From the NCBI GenBank assembly GCA_030447645.1, contig JAUJOM010000008.1, positions 51,798 through 115,797 on the forward strand: a DNA stretch of 64,000 nt, in the 5' to 3' direction. This document shows, in pieces, positions 35,473 through 44,174 of the stretch (position 1 is its first letter; every line of letters starts with the position of its first letter). This DNA comes from Longimicrobiaceae bacterium (GTDB taxonomy: Bacteria; Gemmatimonadota; Gemmatimonadetes; Longimicrobiales; Longimicrobiaceae). A model generated the notes under the pieces. The model ran no database searches and was not told the DNA's origin. It was given only the letters and a program-made list of their open reading frames with translations. The position numbers were made by a program, and so were the translations under genes.

Positions 35473-36552
35473 ATGCTTCCCGATCACTCCCTGCTGGGTG
35501 TTCTAAATGGGCTCTCGGGTCCCGCGCTGGTAATCGGCCCTGACGCGCGGATTCTCCTGGAAAACCAGCACGCGACGGCACTCCTTCACCCTCACGACAC
35601 TGGAGACGCCGGAGTTCGCCGGACCGCCGAGCTGAACAACCTTCTCCTTTCCTCCCTGATCAACCGTGGGGAGGAGGGGGAGCTTCATCTGGTGCACCCC
35701 TTCGATGGCGCTCGCGTCTTCGACGCCTCTTCCGCGCCACTGCCCCCTGAGACAGCCGGGGAGGGGGTGAGGCTCTGGACCCTGCGCGACGTGACCGACA
35801 GTCGCCGCGCCTGCAATGAGCTGGAGGTGCGGGTGGAGCGGCAGGCGCGCGAACTCGAAAGCGCGAACCGGCTCAAGTCCGAATTCCTGGCCAGCATGAG
35901 CCATGAATTGAAGACCCCTATCAACGCACTGATCGGGTACACGGCGCTCCTCCGGGATCGGGTGTACGGTGATCTGACTCGGGGGCAGGAGGCGGCGCTC
36001 GAGCGGGTGTCTAGCGCGTCGGAGCATCTGCTCGAGCTCGTCAGCGACATGCTCGACCTGGCGCGGCTCCAGGGGGGTGGGTTGACCGTGCATCCAGAGC
36101 CGGTCGAACTCGCTGAGCTGATCCGTGATGTGGGTCGCGCGATAGAGTCCCAGGTACAAGCGAAGCAGCTGGACTTCCAGGTGGAGATCGAGCCGGAGCT
36201 GCCGCGGGTGACCACGGATCGCGCACGGCTGCGGCAGGTGCTGATGCACCTGCTTTCCAATGCTATTAAATTCACCTCGCACGGAAGCATCTCGGTGCAG
36301 GCCCGCCGGGCCAGGCGTGGGCGTGGCGTGGAGATTCTTGTGGCGGATACCGGGATCGGAATCCGCCAGGAGCACCTGTCAACCATCTGGGAAGAGTTCC
36401 GGCAGGTAGACCAGAGCTGGACCCGTGAGCACGAGGGTACCGGCCTGGGACTGGCAATCACCAAGCAGATGCTCGAGTTGCTCGGCGGCACCGTGCGCGT
36501 ACGCTCCCGGCCCGGCCAGGGAAGCGTGTTTACCGTCACCCTACCCCTATAA
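35473..36552 (+). CDS. Sensor histidine kinase (PAS-like sensor, HisKA, HATPase)
   Basis: 359 residues without membrane segments. An N-terminal PAS-like sensor comes first (about 1-115), then a coiled linker (CNELEVRVERQARELESANRLKSEF). HisKA has the phospho-His in SMSHELKTPINALIGY, and the HATPase shows N box LMHLLSNAIKFT, DTGIG and GTGLGLAITKQML. No response regulator is adjacent, so an orphan kinase. A cytoplasmic signal is likely. Confidence 0.9.
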   Translation: MLPDHSLLGVLNGLSGPALVIGPDARILLENQHATALLHPHDTGDAGVRRTAELNNLLLSSLINRGEEGELHLVHPFDGARVFDASSAPLPPETAGEGVRLWTLRDVTDSRRACNELEVRVERQARELESANRLKSEFLASMSHELKTPINALIGYTALLRDRVYGDLTRGQEAALERVSSASEHLLELVSDMLDLARLQGGGLTVHPEPVELAELIRDVGRAIESQVQAKQLDFQVEIEPELPRVTTDRARLRQVLMHLLSNAIKFTSHGSISVQARRARRGRGVEILVADTGIGIRQEHLSTIWEEFRQVDQSWTREHEGTGLGLAITKQMLELLGGTVRVRSRPGQGSVFTVTLPL

Positions 36553-36565
36553 GCAGCAAGAGCGA

Positions 36566-37861
36566 GTGAGCCAGTCCAAGCGTTGCACCGTCATCGTCGG
36601 CTCCCAGTGGGGCGACGAGGGCAAGGGAAAGATCGTCGATGTGCTCGCCGAGTCCGTGGACGTGGTGGCACGGTACCAGGGTGGTGCCAACGCGGGCCAT
36701 ACCGTTCACGTCGGGAGCGATGAGTTCGTACTCCACCAGATTCCCTCCGGGATCCTGCACCCCGCCCGCCGCTGCCTGCTGGGCAACGGCGTGGTATTCG
36801 ATCCGTTCCAGTTCTTTGAAGAGCTTGACGCGCTTGCGGCCCGGGGTATCGACGCAGAGCCGCGGGTGGGAGTCAGTGGGCGGGCACACCTGCTGCTCGC
36901 TTATCACAAGATGCTCGACCGCGCTGCCGAGGCCCGTCGCGGCGCCGGAAAGATCGGAACGACGGGGCGTGGAATCGGGCCTGCCTACGAGGACAAGGTC
37001 GCGCGCCAGGGTATCCGCGTGGCGGACCTGCGAGACCCAGCACGCATGGAGGACCTGCTCGGGCGCGCGGCGGAACGGGTGAATGAACGCCTCGGGGCGT
37101 TCGGCAGCGACGAGCAGGTGGATCTGCATGCACTTTGCGACGAGGTGCTGAGCATCCGGGAGCGCCTGCTGGCCCTTTCGGTGGATACGGGCCGCGTGCT
37201 GCACGACGCGCTTCGTGCTGGGGAGCGGGTGCTACTCGAAGGTGCACAGGGCGCCCTGCTGGATGTGGACCATGGGACCTATCCATACGTGACCTCCTCC
37301 AACACCACCGCCGGCGGCGCGGCGCTCGGGGTCGGAATCGGACCCACGGCGATTGATGCGGTGGTTGGCGTGGTAAAGGCGTACACTACCCGCGTGGGTG
37401 AGGGGCCGCTGCCCACCGAGTTCCCATCGCCGATGCAGGAGCACGTTCGGCAGCTGGGTGGGGAGTTCGGTGCCACTACGGGCAGGCCGCGCCGGTGCGG
37501 CTGGTTCGACGCGGTGGTGGTGCGCTACGCGGCACGGGTGAACGGCCTCACCGGACTCGCCATGACCAAGCTGGACGTGCTCGACACCCTGCCGGAGCTG
37601 AAGATCGCGGTCGGCTACAGGGCCGGAGGCGCGCTGCTGGACGACTTTCCGGGTGACCTGGGCCTGCTTGAAGAAGCGGAGCCCGTATATGAAAGCCTTC
37701 CTGGATGGGAAAAGTCCACTGCGGATGCGCGCCGCTGGGCGGATCTCCCGGATGCCGCACAGGCCTATCTCCGCCGCATCGAAGCGCTCACGGAGGTCCC
37801 CATCCAGTACGTTTCGGTGGGTACGCGCCGCGACCAGATCATCCATGTCCAGCACGGCTGA
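36566..37861 (+). CDS. purA: Adenylosuccinate synthetase
   Basis: 431 residues from GTG 36566, set by homology at KRCTVIVGSQWGDEGKGKIVD. Joins IMP and Asp with GTP in AMP synthesis. Motifs: GDEGKGK P-loop, QGGANAGHTV, GTTGRGIGPAYEDK, EGAQGALLDVDHGTYPYVTSS, and GATTGRPRRCGWFD. It overlaps the hisC ATG by 17 bp, leading the his genes. Confidence 0.95.
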   Translation: MSQSKRCTVIVGSQWGDEGKGKIVDVLAESVDVVARYQGGANAGHTVHVGSDEFVLHQIPSGILHPARRCLLGNGVVFDPFQFFEELDALAARGIDAEPRVGVSGRAHLLLAYHKMLDRAAEARRGAGKIGTTGRGIGPAYEDKVARQGIRVADLRDPARMEDLLGRAAERVNERLGAFGSDEQVDLHALCDEVLSIRERLLALSVDTGRVLHDALRAGERVLLEGAQGALLDVDHGTYPYVTSSNTTAGGAALGVGIGPTAIDAVVGVVKAYTTRVGEGPLPTEFPSPMQEHVRQLGGEFGATTGRPRRCGWFDAVVVRYAARVNGLTGLAMTKLDVLDTLPELKIAVGYRAGGALLDDFPGDLGLLEEAEPVYESLPGWEKSTADARRWADLPDAAQAYLRRIEALTEVPIQYVSVGTRRDQIIHVQHG

Positions 37862-38945
37862 GCACACCGCGGTGGAGGAAGCGCTCCGCCACATCAAGCC
37901 GAGCGTCCGCGCGCTGGGGGCGTACACGCTGCGCCCGTACGAGCCCCGCATCAAGCTCAACCAGAACGAGAGCCCCTACGATGTTCCGGCCGCGCTGAAG
38001 GCTCGGATCCTGAAGGTGGCGGCGGAGCGCCCCTGGAACCGGTATCCACCCTTTGTGGCGCACAACTTCATTGGTGCGGTGGCGGAGGCAACCGGCTGGC
38101 CGTCCGGGGGTATTCTGGTGGCGAACGGCTCCAATGAGCTGATCCAGGCCGCGCTGGCGGTCACCGTCGGACCGGGCGTGTCGGTGGTGATTCCGGAGCC
38201 CACCTTCACCCTGTACCGGTTGATGACCGAGGTGAATGGTGGCGAGGTGGTTTCTGTTCCGCTGGACGGCGAACTGCGCTTCGACGTGGACGCGGTCGTG
38301 CACGCGGCGCAGCGCACCGACGCTGCCGTGGTGGTGCTGTGCTCCCCGAACAACCCCACCGGTGCCGCGCTCGCCCGGGATGAGATCCAGCGGGTGCACG
38401 ACGCTACCGGCGCATTGATCCTGCTGGATCAAGCCTACGTGGAGTTCGGCGGCTACGATGCGCTTCCGCTCCTCGACGAGCACCCCCGGCTGGTGCTGCT
38501 CCGCACCTTCAGCAAGGCAATGGCGCTCGCTGGGCTCCGGGCCGGGTATTTACTCGCACACCCGAATCTCGTCACGGAGATCAACAAGGCCAAGCTGCCC
38601 TACAACATCAACTTCTTCAGCGAGATCGCCGCGGCGGAGGTGCTTCGGCACCGGCAGCTGCTTGCGCCGCAGGTAAACACGATTCGCGAGGAGCGGGACC
38701 GGCTGCACGCAGCCCTGGCTGAGATGCCGGCCGTGCGGGTCTTTGCCAGTGCCGCCAACTTCGTCCTCTTACGGGTGGCGGAGCACAGGACGGTGTTTCA
38801 GCGCCTGCTGGACGAGCACGGCATCCTGGTGCGCGATGTGTCCGGTTATCCCATGCTGGAGGGTTGCCTGCGGGTCAATGCCGGCAGCCCGGAGGAGAAC
38901 GACGCGTTCCTCGCCGCGCTTCACGCCATCCTGGAGCCACAATGA
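37845..38945 (+). CDS. hisC: Histidinol-phosphate aminotransferase
   Basis: 366 residues from ATG 37845. PLP fold-type I enzyme making L-histidinol phosphate. Motifs: KLNQNESPYDVP, NGSNELIQ, CSPNNPTGAAL, DQAYVEFGGYDA, and RTFSKAMALAGLRAGYLL with the PLP Lys, then the late LRVNAGSPEEN. It ends 4 bp into the hisB start, so coupled. Confidence 0.92.
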   Translation: MSSTAEHTAVEEALRHIKPSVRALGAYTLRPYEPRIKLNQNESPYDVPAALKARILKVAAERPWNRYPPFVAHNFIGAVAEATGWPSGGILVANGSNELIQAALAVTVGPGVSVVIPEPTFTLYRLMTEVNGGEVVSVPLDGELRFDVDAVVHAAQRTDAAVVVLCSPNNPTGAALARDEIQRVHDATGALILLDQAYVEFGGYDALPLLDEHPRLVLLRTFSKAMALAGLRAGYLLAHPNLVTEINKAKLPYNINFFSEIAAAEVLRHRQLLAPQVNTIREERDRLHAALAEMPAVRVFASAANFVLLRVAEHRTVFQRLLDEHGILVRDVSGYPMLEGCLRVNAGSPEENDAFLAALHAILEPQ

Positions 38946-39538
38946 GCCGTGTCGCTGAGCGCGCGCGCAAAACGCGCGAAACCGAGGTTTCCGTCCGCAT
39001 CGACCTGGACGGCAGTGGCGAGTCCGACGTGGCCACCGGAATCGGCTTTCTGGACCACATGCTGGACGCGCTCGCGCGGCACGGCGGGTTCGATCTCCGG
39101 GTGCATGCCACCGGAGACCTGCACATCGATCCGCACCACAGCACGGAGGACATCGGCATCACCCTGGGTGCGGCCTTTGGCGAAGCTCTGGGCGACAAGC
39201 GGGGCGTGGCTCGCTTCGCCGACGCTACCGTACCGCTGGACGAGGCGCTGGTGCGCGCCGTGGTAGACCTGAGCGGGCGAGCCTTTCTGCGCTTCAATGT
39301 GCCGCTACCAGCGGACCAGCCGCGGATTGGCGAGTGGGATGCGGCGCTGCTCCCGGAGTTCTGGCGGGGTTTCGCCCATGAAGCTCGCATTACCCTGCAC
39401 CTGGATGGTCTACGGGGCGACAACGCACACCACATCGTGGAGGCGTGTTTCAAGGCGGCGGCACGCGCGCTTGGAGCGGCAACGCGAATCGATCCGCGCC
39501 GTACGGACGCGATACCGTCCACCAAGGGTTCGCTTTGA
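38942..39538 (+). CDS. hisB: Imidazoleglycerol-phosphate dehydratase
   Basis: 198 residues, the monofunctional form lacking the HAD phosphatase domain. Metal-binding His motifs are HHSTEDIGI and DNAHHIVEACFKA, plus GFLDHMLDALARHGGFDL. Product goes to hisC one gene upstream. Its TGA overlaps the TTG start of hisH. Confidence 0.96.
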   Translation: MSRVAERARKTRETEVSVRIDLDGSGESDVATGIGFLDHMLDALARHGGFDLRVHATGDLHIDPHHSTEDIGITLGAAFGEALGDKRGVARFADATVPLDEALVRAVVDLSGRAFLRFNVPLPADQPRIGEWDAALLPEFWRGFAHEARITLHLDGLRGDNAHHIVEACFKAAARALGAATRIDPRRTDAIPSTKGSL

Positions 39539-40149
39539 GGCCGCGGGTCACGGTGCTGGACTATGGCGCCGGGAACCTGCGCTCCGTGGTGCGTGCTTTC
39601 GAGCACGCGGGCGCCGACGTGTGCCTGACTGACGACCCCACGGCGGCGTCGCAGGCTGAGCGGCTTGTACTCCCTGGCCAGGGACACTTTGGCCAGTGCA
39701 TGGGGCGACTGGAAGCGAGCGGGCTGGGGGATGTGGTGCGCGAGCACGTCGCGAGCGGGCGCCCCTTTCTGGGCATCTGCGTCGGTATGCAGCTGCTCTA
39801 CGAGGGGAGCGAAGAAGCCCCGGGTGCGTCCGGGCTTGACCTTCTCCCCGGACGGGTTGAGCGCCTGCGCACCGCGCTGCCGCTGCCGCACGTGGGTTGG
39901 AACTCGGTGGAGTGGACCCGCCCCGGCAACGCACTGCTCCGCGATGTGGATGACCGCCCGCGGTTCTTTTATCACGTGCACAGCTATGCGGTGCACGATG
40001 CGGACGCATCAGAGGTGCTCGGTCGCTCCGAGTACCAGACACGCTTCGCATCGGTCGTCGGTCGTGACTTCGTGTGGGGAATCCAGTTTCACCCGGAAAA
40101 AAGCCAGGAGGACGGATTGCACATCCTCGGCAACTTCGCGCGGCTATAG
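39535..40149 (+). CDS. hisH: Imidazole glycerol phosphate synthase, glutamine amidotransferase subunit
   Basis: 204 residues from TTG 39535. Supplies ammonia to HisF. Class I glutaminase with the nucleophile in FLGICVGMQLLYEGSEE and the His/Glu pair in GIQFHPEKSQ. VTVLDYGAGNLRSV is the family N-terminus. HisF is one gene downstream, with a dapF-like gene between them. Confidence 0.94.
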   Translation: MRPRVTVLDYGAGNLRSVVRAFEHAGADVCLTDDPTAASQAERLVLPGQGHFGQCMGRLEASGLGDVVREHVASGRPFLGICVGMQLLYEGSEEAPGASGLDLLPGRVERLRTALPLPHVGWNSVEWTRPGNALLRDVDDRPRFFYHVHSYAVHDADASEVLGRSEYQTRFASVVGRDFVWGIQFHPEKSQEDGLHILGNFARL

Positions 40150-40155
40150 CGCCGA

Positions 40156-41037
40156 ATGAGCGTATTCTTCAAAGGCCACGGCCTGGGCAACGACTACATC
40201 GCGGTAGCCGTGGATGAGCTGGGTGTGGAGCTGAGTCCCCCCACGGTTCGCCTGATCTGTGACCGTCACACCGGCGTGGGCTCCGATGGCATTCTGGTTC
40301 GGGTACCCTCCGAAAGTGCGGATTTCGGGCTGCGCATCTGGAATCCGGATGGCTCCGAAGCCGAAAAGAGCGGCAACGGCTTGCGGATCTTCGCGGCGTA
40401 CCTGCTGGACGGCGGGCATGTGCGCGAGCAGACACCGTTCTCGGTGGAAACGCCGGGCGGCACCGTACGCATGCTCATCCTTGGGCAAAGCGCGGAGGGC
40501 GTGCTCAGCGTGGAAGCGGAGATGGGCTCGGCCTCGTTCCGGAGCACCGCTGTTGAGCTGCGCGGGCCCGATCGCGAGGTGGAGAATGAGCTTCTCGAGC
40601 TCGCGGCGGGAGACCGTGTTGCCATCAACACGGTTTCCATAGGTAATCCGCACTGCGTTGTGTTCGAGGACGAGCTCAATCCGGAGGAAATGCGGCGGCG
40701 CGGACCCCAGATCGCTACCCATCCCGACTTCGCTCGCGGGACCAATGTGCAGTTCGCCCGTGCACTGAACGGATCCACGCTGGAAGCGCTGGTGTGGGAG
40801 CGCGGAGCGGGTGAAACGATGGCGTCGGGCTCCAGTGCGTGTGCGGTAGCGGCGGCGGCAGTGCGCCGGGGTCTGGTCCCGGAGCGCCAGCTCGAGGTGC
40901 GGATGCCGGGCGGCTCGGTCCACGTTCAGGTTCGCGACGACTGGAGCCTGCTCCTACGCGGGCCGGTGGAGGGTGTGTACCGGGGCAGCTTCACGTCGGG
41001 CATGCTTGCACGCCTGAGAATGCTTTCGTGGCCCTAG
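40156..41037 (+). CDS. DapF-like epimerase with serine at both catalytic cysteine positions
   Basis: 293 residues of the diaminopimelate epimerase fold ([47 protein letters not shown] region, [20 protein letters not shown]). In canonical DapF the two catalytic residues are Cys in CGNG and CGTG. Here they are Ser in SGNG and SGSSACA. I recall that variant in DapF homologues of several phyla. It could be a related isomerase or an inactive or altered DapF. It is embedded between hisH and hisF, and dapA/dapB are only 7 kb away. No other dapF is in the window. Confidence 0.75.
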   Translation: MSVFFKGHGLGNDYIAVAVDELGVELSPPTVRLICDRHTGVGSDGILVRVPSESADFGLRIWNPDGSEAEKSGNGLRIFAAYLLDGGHVREQTPFSVETPGGTVRMLILGQSAEGVLSVEAEMGSASFRSTAVELRGPDREVENELLELAAGDRVAINTVSIGNPHCVVFEDELNPEEMRRRGPQIATHPDFARGTNVQFARALNGSTLEALVWERGAGETMASGSSACAVAAAAVRRGLVPERQLEVRMPGGSVHVQVRDDWSLLLRGPVEGVYRGSFTSGMLARLRMLSWP

Positions 41038-41783
41038 CGAAGCGCATCATCCCCTGCCTGGACGTGGCGGGTGGGCGGGTGGTGAAGGGGATCCAGTTCG
41101 TGGGCCTGCGCGATGCCGGTGACCCGGTGGAGCAGGCGATGCGCTATGATGCCGAGCGCGCGGACGAGCTGGTCTTCCTGGATATCACCGCGTCCCACGA
41201 GGACCGCGCGTCAACCCTGGAGATGATCCGGCGCACCGCGGAGTCCGTTTTCATTCCGTTTACAGTGGGCGGGGGTGTTCGCTCCGTGGATGATTTCAGG
41301 GCGCTCCTCGATGCGGGCGCAGACAAGGTGGCCGTCAATACGGCCGCTCTGCGCGACCCTGAACTCGTGGCGCGCGCCGCGGACCACTTCGGCTCCCAAT
41401 GCGTGGTGGTGGCGGTGGATGCCCGCCGGTCAGGAGGCGGGTGGGAGGTGTACACGCACGGTGGTCGGACCCCCACCGGCGTGGACGCGGTGGAGTGGGC
41501 GGCGCGTGCCGAGTCGCTCGGAGCCGGGGAAATCCTGCTCACTTCCATGGACCGGGACGGCACCCGAGACGGCTACGACACTGAGCTGCTCCGTGCCGTT
41601 TCGGGTGCGGTGCGCATCCCCGTGATCGCGTCCGGCGGCGCAGGCACGCTGGAGGATCTGGACCAGGGACTGGCCGCCGGGGCACACGCGGTCCTCGCGG
41701 CGAGCATGTTCCATTTCGGAGAGTTCACCGTGGGCGAGGCTCGTGCCTTCCTGGCGGCACGCGGGCACCCGGTGCGGAGCTAG
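41028..41783 (+). CDS. hisF: Imidazole glycerol phosphate synthase, cyclase subunit
   Basis: 251 residues from GTG 41028. (beta-alpha)8 barrel with the catalytic Asp pair in [15 protein letters not shown] and [19 protein letters not shown], plus [13 protein letters not shown]. It pairs with HisH upstream. Its start lies 10 bp inside the dapF-like gene. Confidence 0.96.
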   Translation: MALAKRIIPCLDVAGGRVVKGIQFVGLRDAGDPVEQAMRYDAERADELVFLDITASHEDRASTLEMIRRTAESVFIPFTVGGGVRSVDDFRALLDAGADKVAVNTAALRDPELVARAADHFGSQCVVVAVDARRSGGGWEVYTHGGRTPTGVDAVEWAARAESLGAGEILLTSMDRDGTRDGYDTELLRAVSGAVRIPVIASGGAGTLEDLDQGLAAGAHAVLAASMFHFGEFTVGEARAFLAARGHPVRS

Positions 41784-41785
41784 CG

Positions 41786-41805
41786 AGGCCAGGGGAGGGC
41801 CTGGC
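41786..41805. terminator. Possible weak bidirectional terminator
   Basis: Between the convergent hisF and ppk1 genes, a short palindrome (GCCAGG ... CCTGGC around 41787-41805) could end both transcripts. The stem is short and there is no clear T-tract. Confidence 0.25.
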
Positions 41806-41807
41806 GT

Positions 41808-44015
41808 CTACGACAGCTCCGTTCCCCACAGCTGTGTTCCGCGCTGTGTCCGCTCCAGCGCGCTCTGCATCAGCTGCTCCTGGAAGTTGATTTCCGGCTC
41901 GCCTGGCGCGGGGTGGCACTGGATGTAATGCCCGTCGGGTTGTAGCTCCCACGCGAGGCGGTTGTCCGCCATGGCCTGGTCCAGGATGCCAATCAGTCTG
42001 CGCTGCAGCGCGGGATTGTTGACCGGCACCATGGCTTCCACGCGTTCGTTCAGATTGCGCTGGCGCCAATCCGCGCTGCCGATGAAGATCTTCGGCTCCC
42101 CACCGTTGTGAAAATAAAAGATCCGATCATGCTCCAGGAAGCGTCCCAGAATGCTACGCACGCGGATGTTTTCGCTGTATCCCGGCAGGCCGGGGCGCAG
42201 GCGGCTGTGACCACGGATGATCAGGTCGACGCGAACCCCCGCCTGTGAGGCCCGGTAAAGCTCCTGGATGATCCCCGCGTCGTCAAGCGCGTTCAGCTTG
42301 GCGATGATCAGGCCGTTGCCGTACTCACACTGAATTTCCACCTCGCGGCGAATCAACTCTTCAAAGGTGCGGCGCATCTCCCGCGGTGCCACCACCAGTC
42401 TGCTGTACTGCTGATCCGGGGCGTACCCGGTCAGGAAGTGAAACAGGTTGACCAGATCGGCCCCGATCTCCCTGTCGCAGGTGAGTAGCCCCAGGTCGCT
42501 GTAAAGCCGCGCCGTGCGTCCATGGTAGTTCCCGGTGCCCACGTGGCAGTAGGTCCGGGGACGCCCTTCCTCATACCGTACGATCAGCGTCACCTTGCTG
42601 TGGGTCTTGAGTCCCACCACCCCATACGTTACGTGAACACCAGCGTCCTCCAGCACCTCGGCCCACCCGATGTTGTTGGCCTCATCGAAGCGGGCCGACA
42701 CCTCCACCAGCACCGCCACCTGTTTCCCCCGCTCGGCGGCCCGCACCAGCGCGTTGACGATGGGTGAGTTCTCCGAGGTTCGGTAAAGCGTCTGCTTGAT
42801 GGCGACGACTTGCGGGTCGCCAGCCGCTTCTTCGAGCAGCCGCTGCACGCTCGCGGTGAATGAGTCGTAGGGGTGATGCACCAGGATCTCACCCCTGCGG
42901 ATGATCGCGAAGACGTTCTGTTCTTCCTCTGTTTCCCCTTCGTGCAGAAAGGGCTCCGGTACCACCGGCTCCCAGGGCGTGTAGCGATGCTTGGGGAGGT
43001 CCAGGTCGGCGAGTTCCGCACAATCGCTCAGGGCAAGCAGTCCCTCGCTCTCGTACACGTCTTCAGGCCCAAGCTCCAGCTCGCGGAGAAGCAGCTGTCG
43101 GAGCTGCTCCGGCATGTCGCTCTCGACCTCCAGGCGGACGCCGGGCGCAAAACGGCGCTCCCGGAGCTCGCCCGACATCAGGGCCAGCAGATCTTCGGCT
43201 TCATCGTCGTCGCCTCGCCCTACATCCGCGTTGCGTGTGAACCGGAAGGTATGGATACTCACCAGCTCCATTCCCCGAAACAGCTCTTCGGCACTGGAGC
43301 GGATCACCTGCTCCAGGGGGACGAAGTGGAAGCGGTGCTGCGATTCGGGCACCTTCAGCCAGCGGCCGGTGTTGGTGGGCACCTTCACCCGCGCGAAGTG
43401 GAGAGTATCCCTCGCGGGGTGCCTCAGCACGACAGCGAGCGAAAGGCTGAGGTTGGAGATGAACGGGAAGGGATGCCCCGGGTCCACGGCCAATGGGGTC
43501 AGCACCGGGTAAATGTGGTCTCGGAAAAAGTCCCGCAGCGCCGCCTGCTGCGTTCCGGAAAGCTCTGAGTAGTCGGAAACCATCACGCCAGCTTCGCTGC
43601 GAAGTAGCGGCTTCAACTCTCCGCTCCAGCTCTCCGAGAGCGCTCGATGCATCACCAGCACGGCGTCGCGAATGAGCAGCAGCTGGTCCGCTGGCTGCCT
43701 CCCATCGCGCGACAGGGTGATCACCCCGGCAGCTTCCTGCCGCTTCAATCCCCCTACACGCTTTTGAAAGAACTCGTCCAGGTTGCTGGCGGCGATTGCC
43801 AGAAAGCGCACCCGCTCCAGCAGTGGGACGCGGGGGTCACGCGCCTGATGCAGAACCCGCCAGTTGAAATCCAGCCACCCCAGCTCCCGGTTGAAGTAGA
43901 GCGCCGGATGGTCCAGCTCAGCGCCCTCCGGCACCACCTGCGGAGAAACCGCCCGGGGGAGAGTGAGGCCGGGTGCGGACGGCGTTATCTGGACAATTTG
44001 ATCTTCTGCGAGCAC
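41808..44015 (-). CDS. ppk1: Polyphosphate kinase 1
   Basis: 735 residues if started at GTG 44015, which has GAAGG spaced 6 bp upstream; the frame is open for 33 further codons. Makes polyphosphate from ATP. Shows YFNRELGWLDFNWRVLHQA, SNLDEFFQKRVG, VGLKTHSKVTLI and VGTGNYHGRTARLYSDLGL with the catalytic His region, and GSADWRQRNLNERVE. No exopolyphosphatase is adjacent. An intact gene in the middle of the window. Confidence 0.93.
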   Translation of the reverse strand: MLAEDQIVQITPSAPGLTLPRAVSPQVVPEGAELDHPALYFNRELGWLDFNWRVLHQARDPRVPLLERVRFLAIAASNLDEFFQKRVGGLKRQEAAGVITLSRDGRQPADQLLLIRDAVLVMHRALSESWSGELKPLLRSEAGVMVSDYSELSGTQQAALRDFFRDHIYPVLTPLAVDPGHPFPFISNLSLSLAVVLRHPARDTLHFARVKVPTNTGRWLKVPESQHRFHFVPLEQVIRSSAEELFRGMELVSIHTFRFTRNADVGRGDDDEAEDLLALMSGELRERRFAPGVRLEVESDMPEQLRQLLLRELELGPEDVYESEGLLALSDCAELADLDLPKHRYTPWEPVVPEPFLHEGETEEEQNVFAIIRRGEILVHHPYDSFTASVQRLLEEAAGDPQVVAIKQTLYRTSENSPIVNALVRAAERGKQVAVLVEVSARFDEANNIGWAEVLEDAGVHVTYGVVGLKTHSKVTLIVRYEEGRPRTYCHVGTGNYHGRTARLYSDLGLLTCDREIGADLVNLFHFLTGYAPDQQYSRLVVAPREMRRTFEELIRREVEIQCEYGNGLIIAKLNALDDAGIIQELYRASQAGVRVDLIIRGHSRLRPGLPGYSENIRVRSILGRFLEHDRIFYFHNGGEPKIFIGSADWRQRNLNERVEAMVPVNNPALQRRLIGILDQAMADNRLAWELQPDGHYIQCHPAPGEPEINFQEQLMQSALERTQRGTQLWGTELS

Positions 44016-44174
44016 GTTACCTTCTCTTGGCTTTGATTCACTCGGTGAAAACAATATCCGTGCCGAATGGACCTTCGCAATGCGGGAACGCATGGGGGCG
44101 GCACCGCTGCGCACAGCGTTGAAATGATGTACCTTTAGTCAAAACCATCACACAACCGCTCCAGGCAGGTGCGC

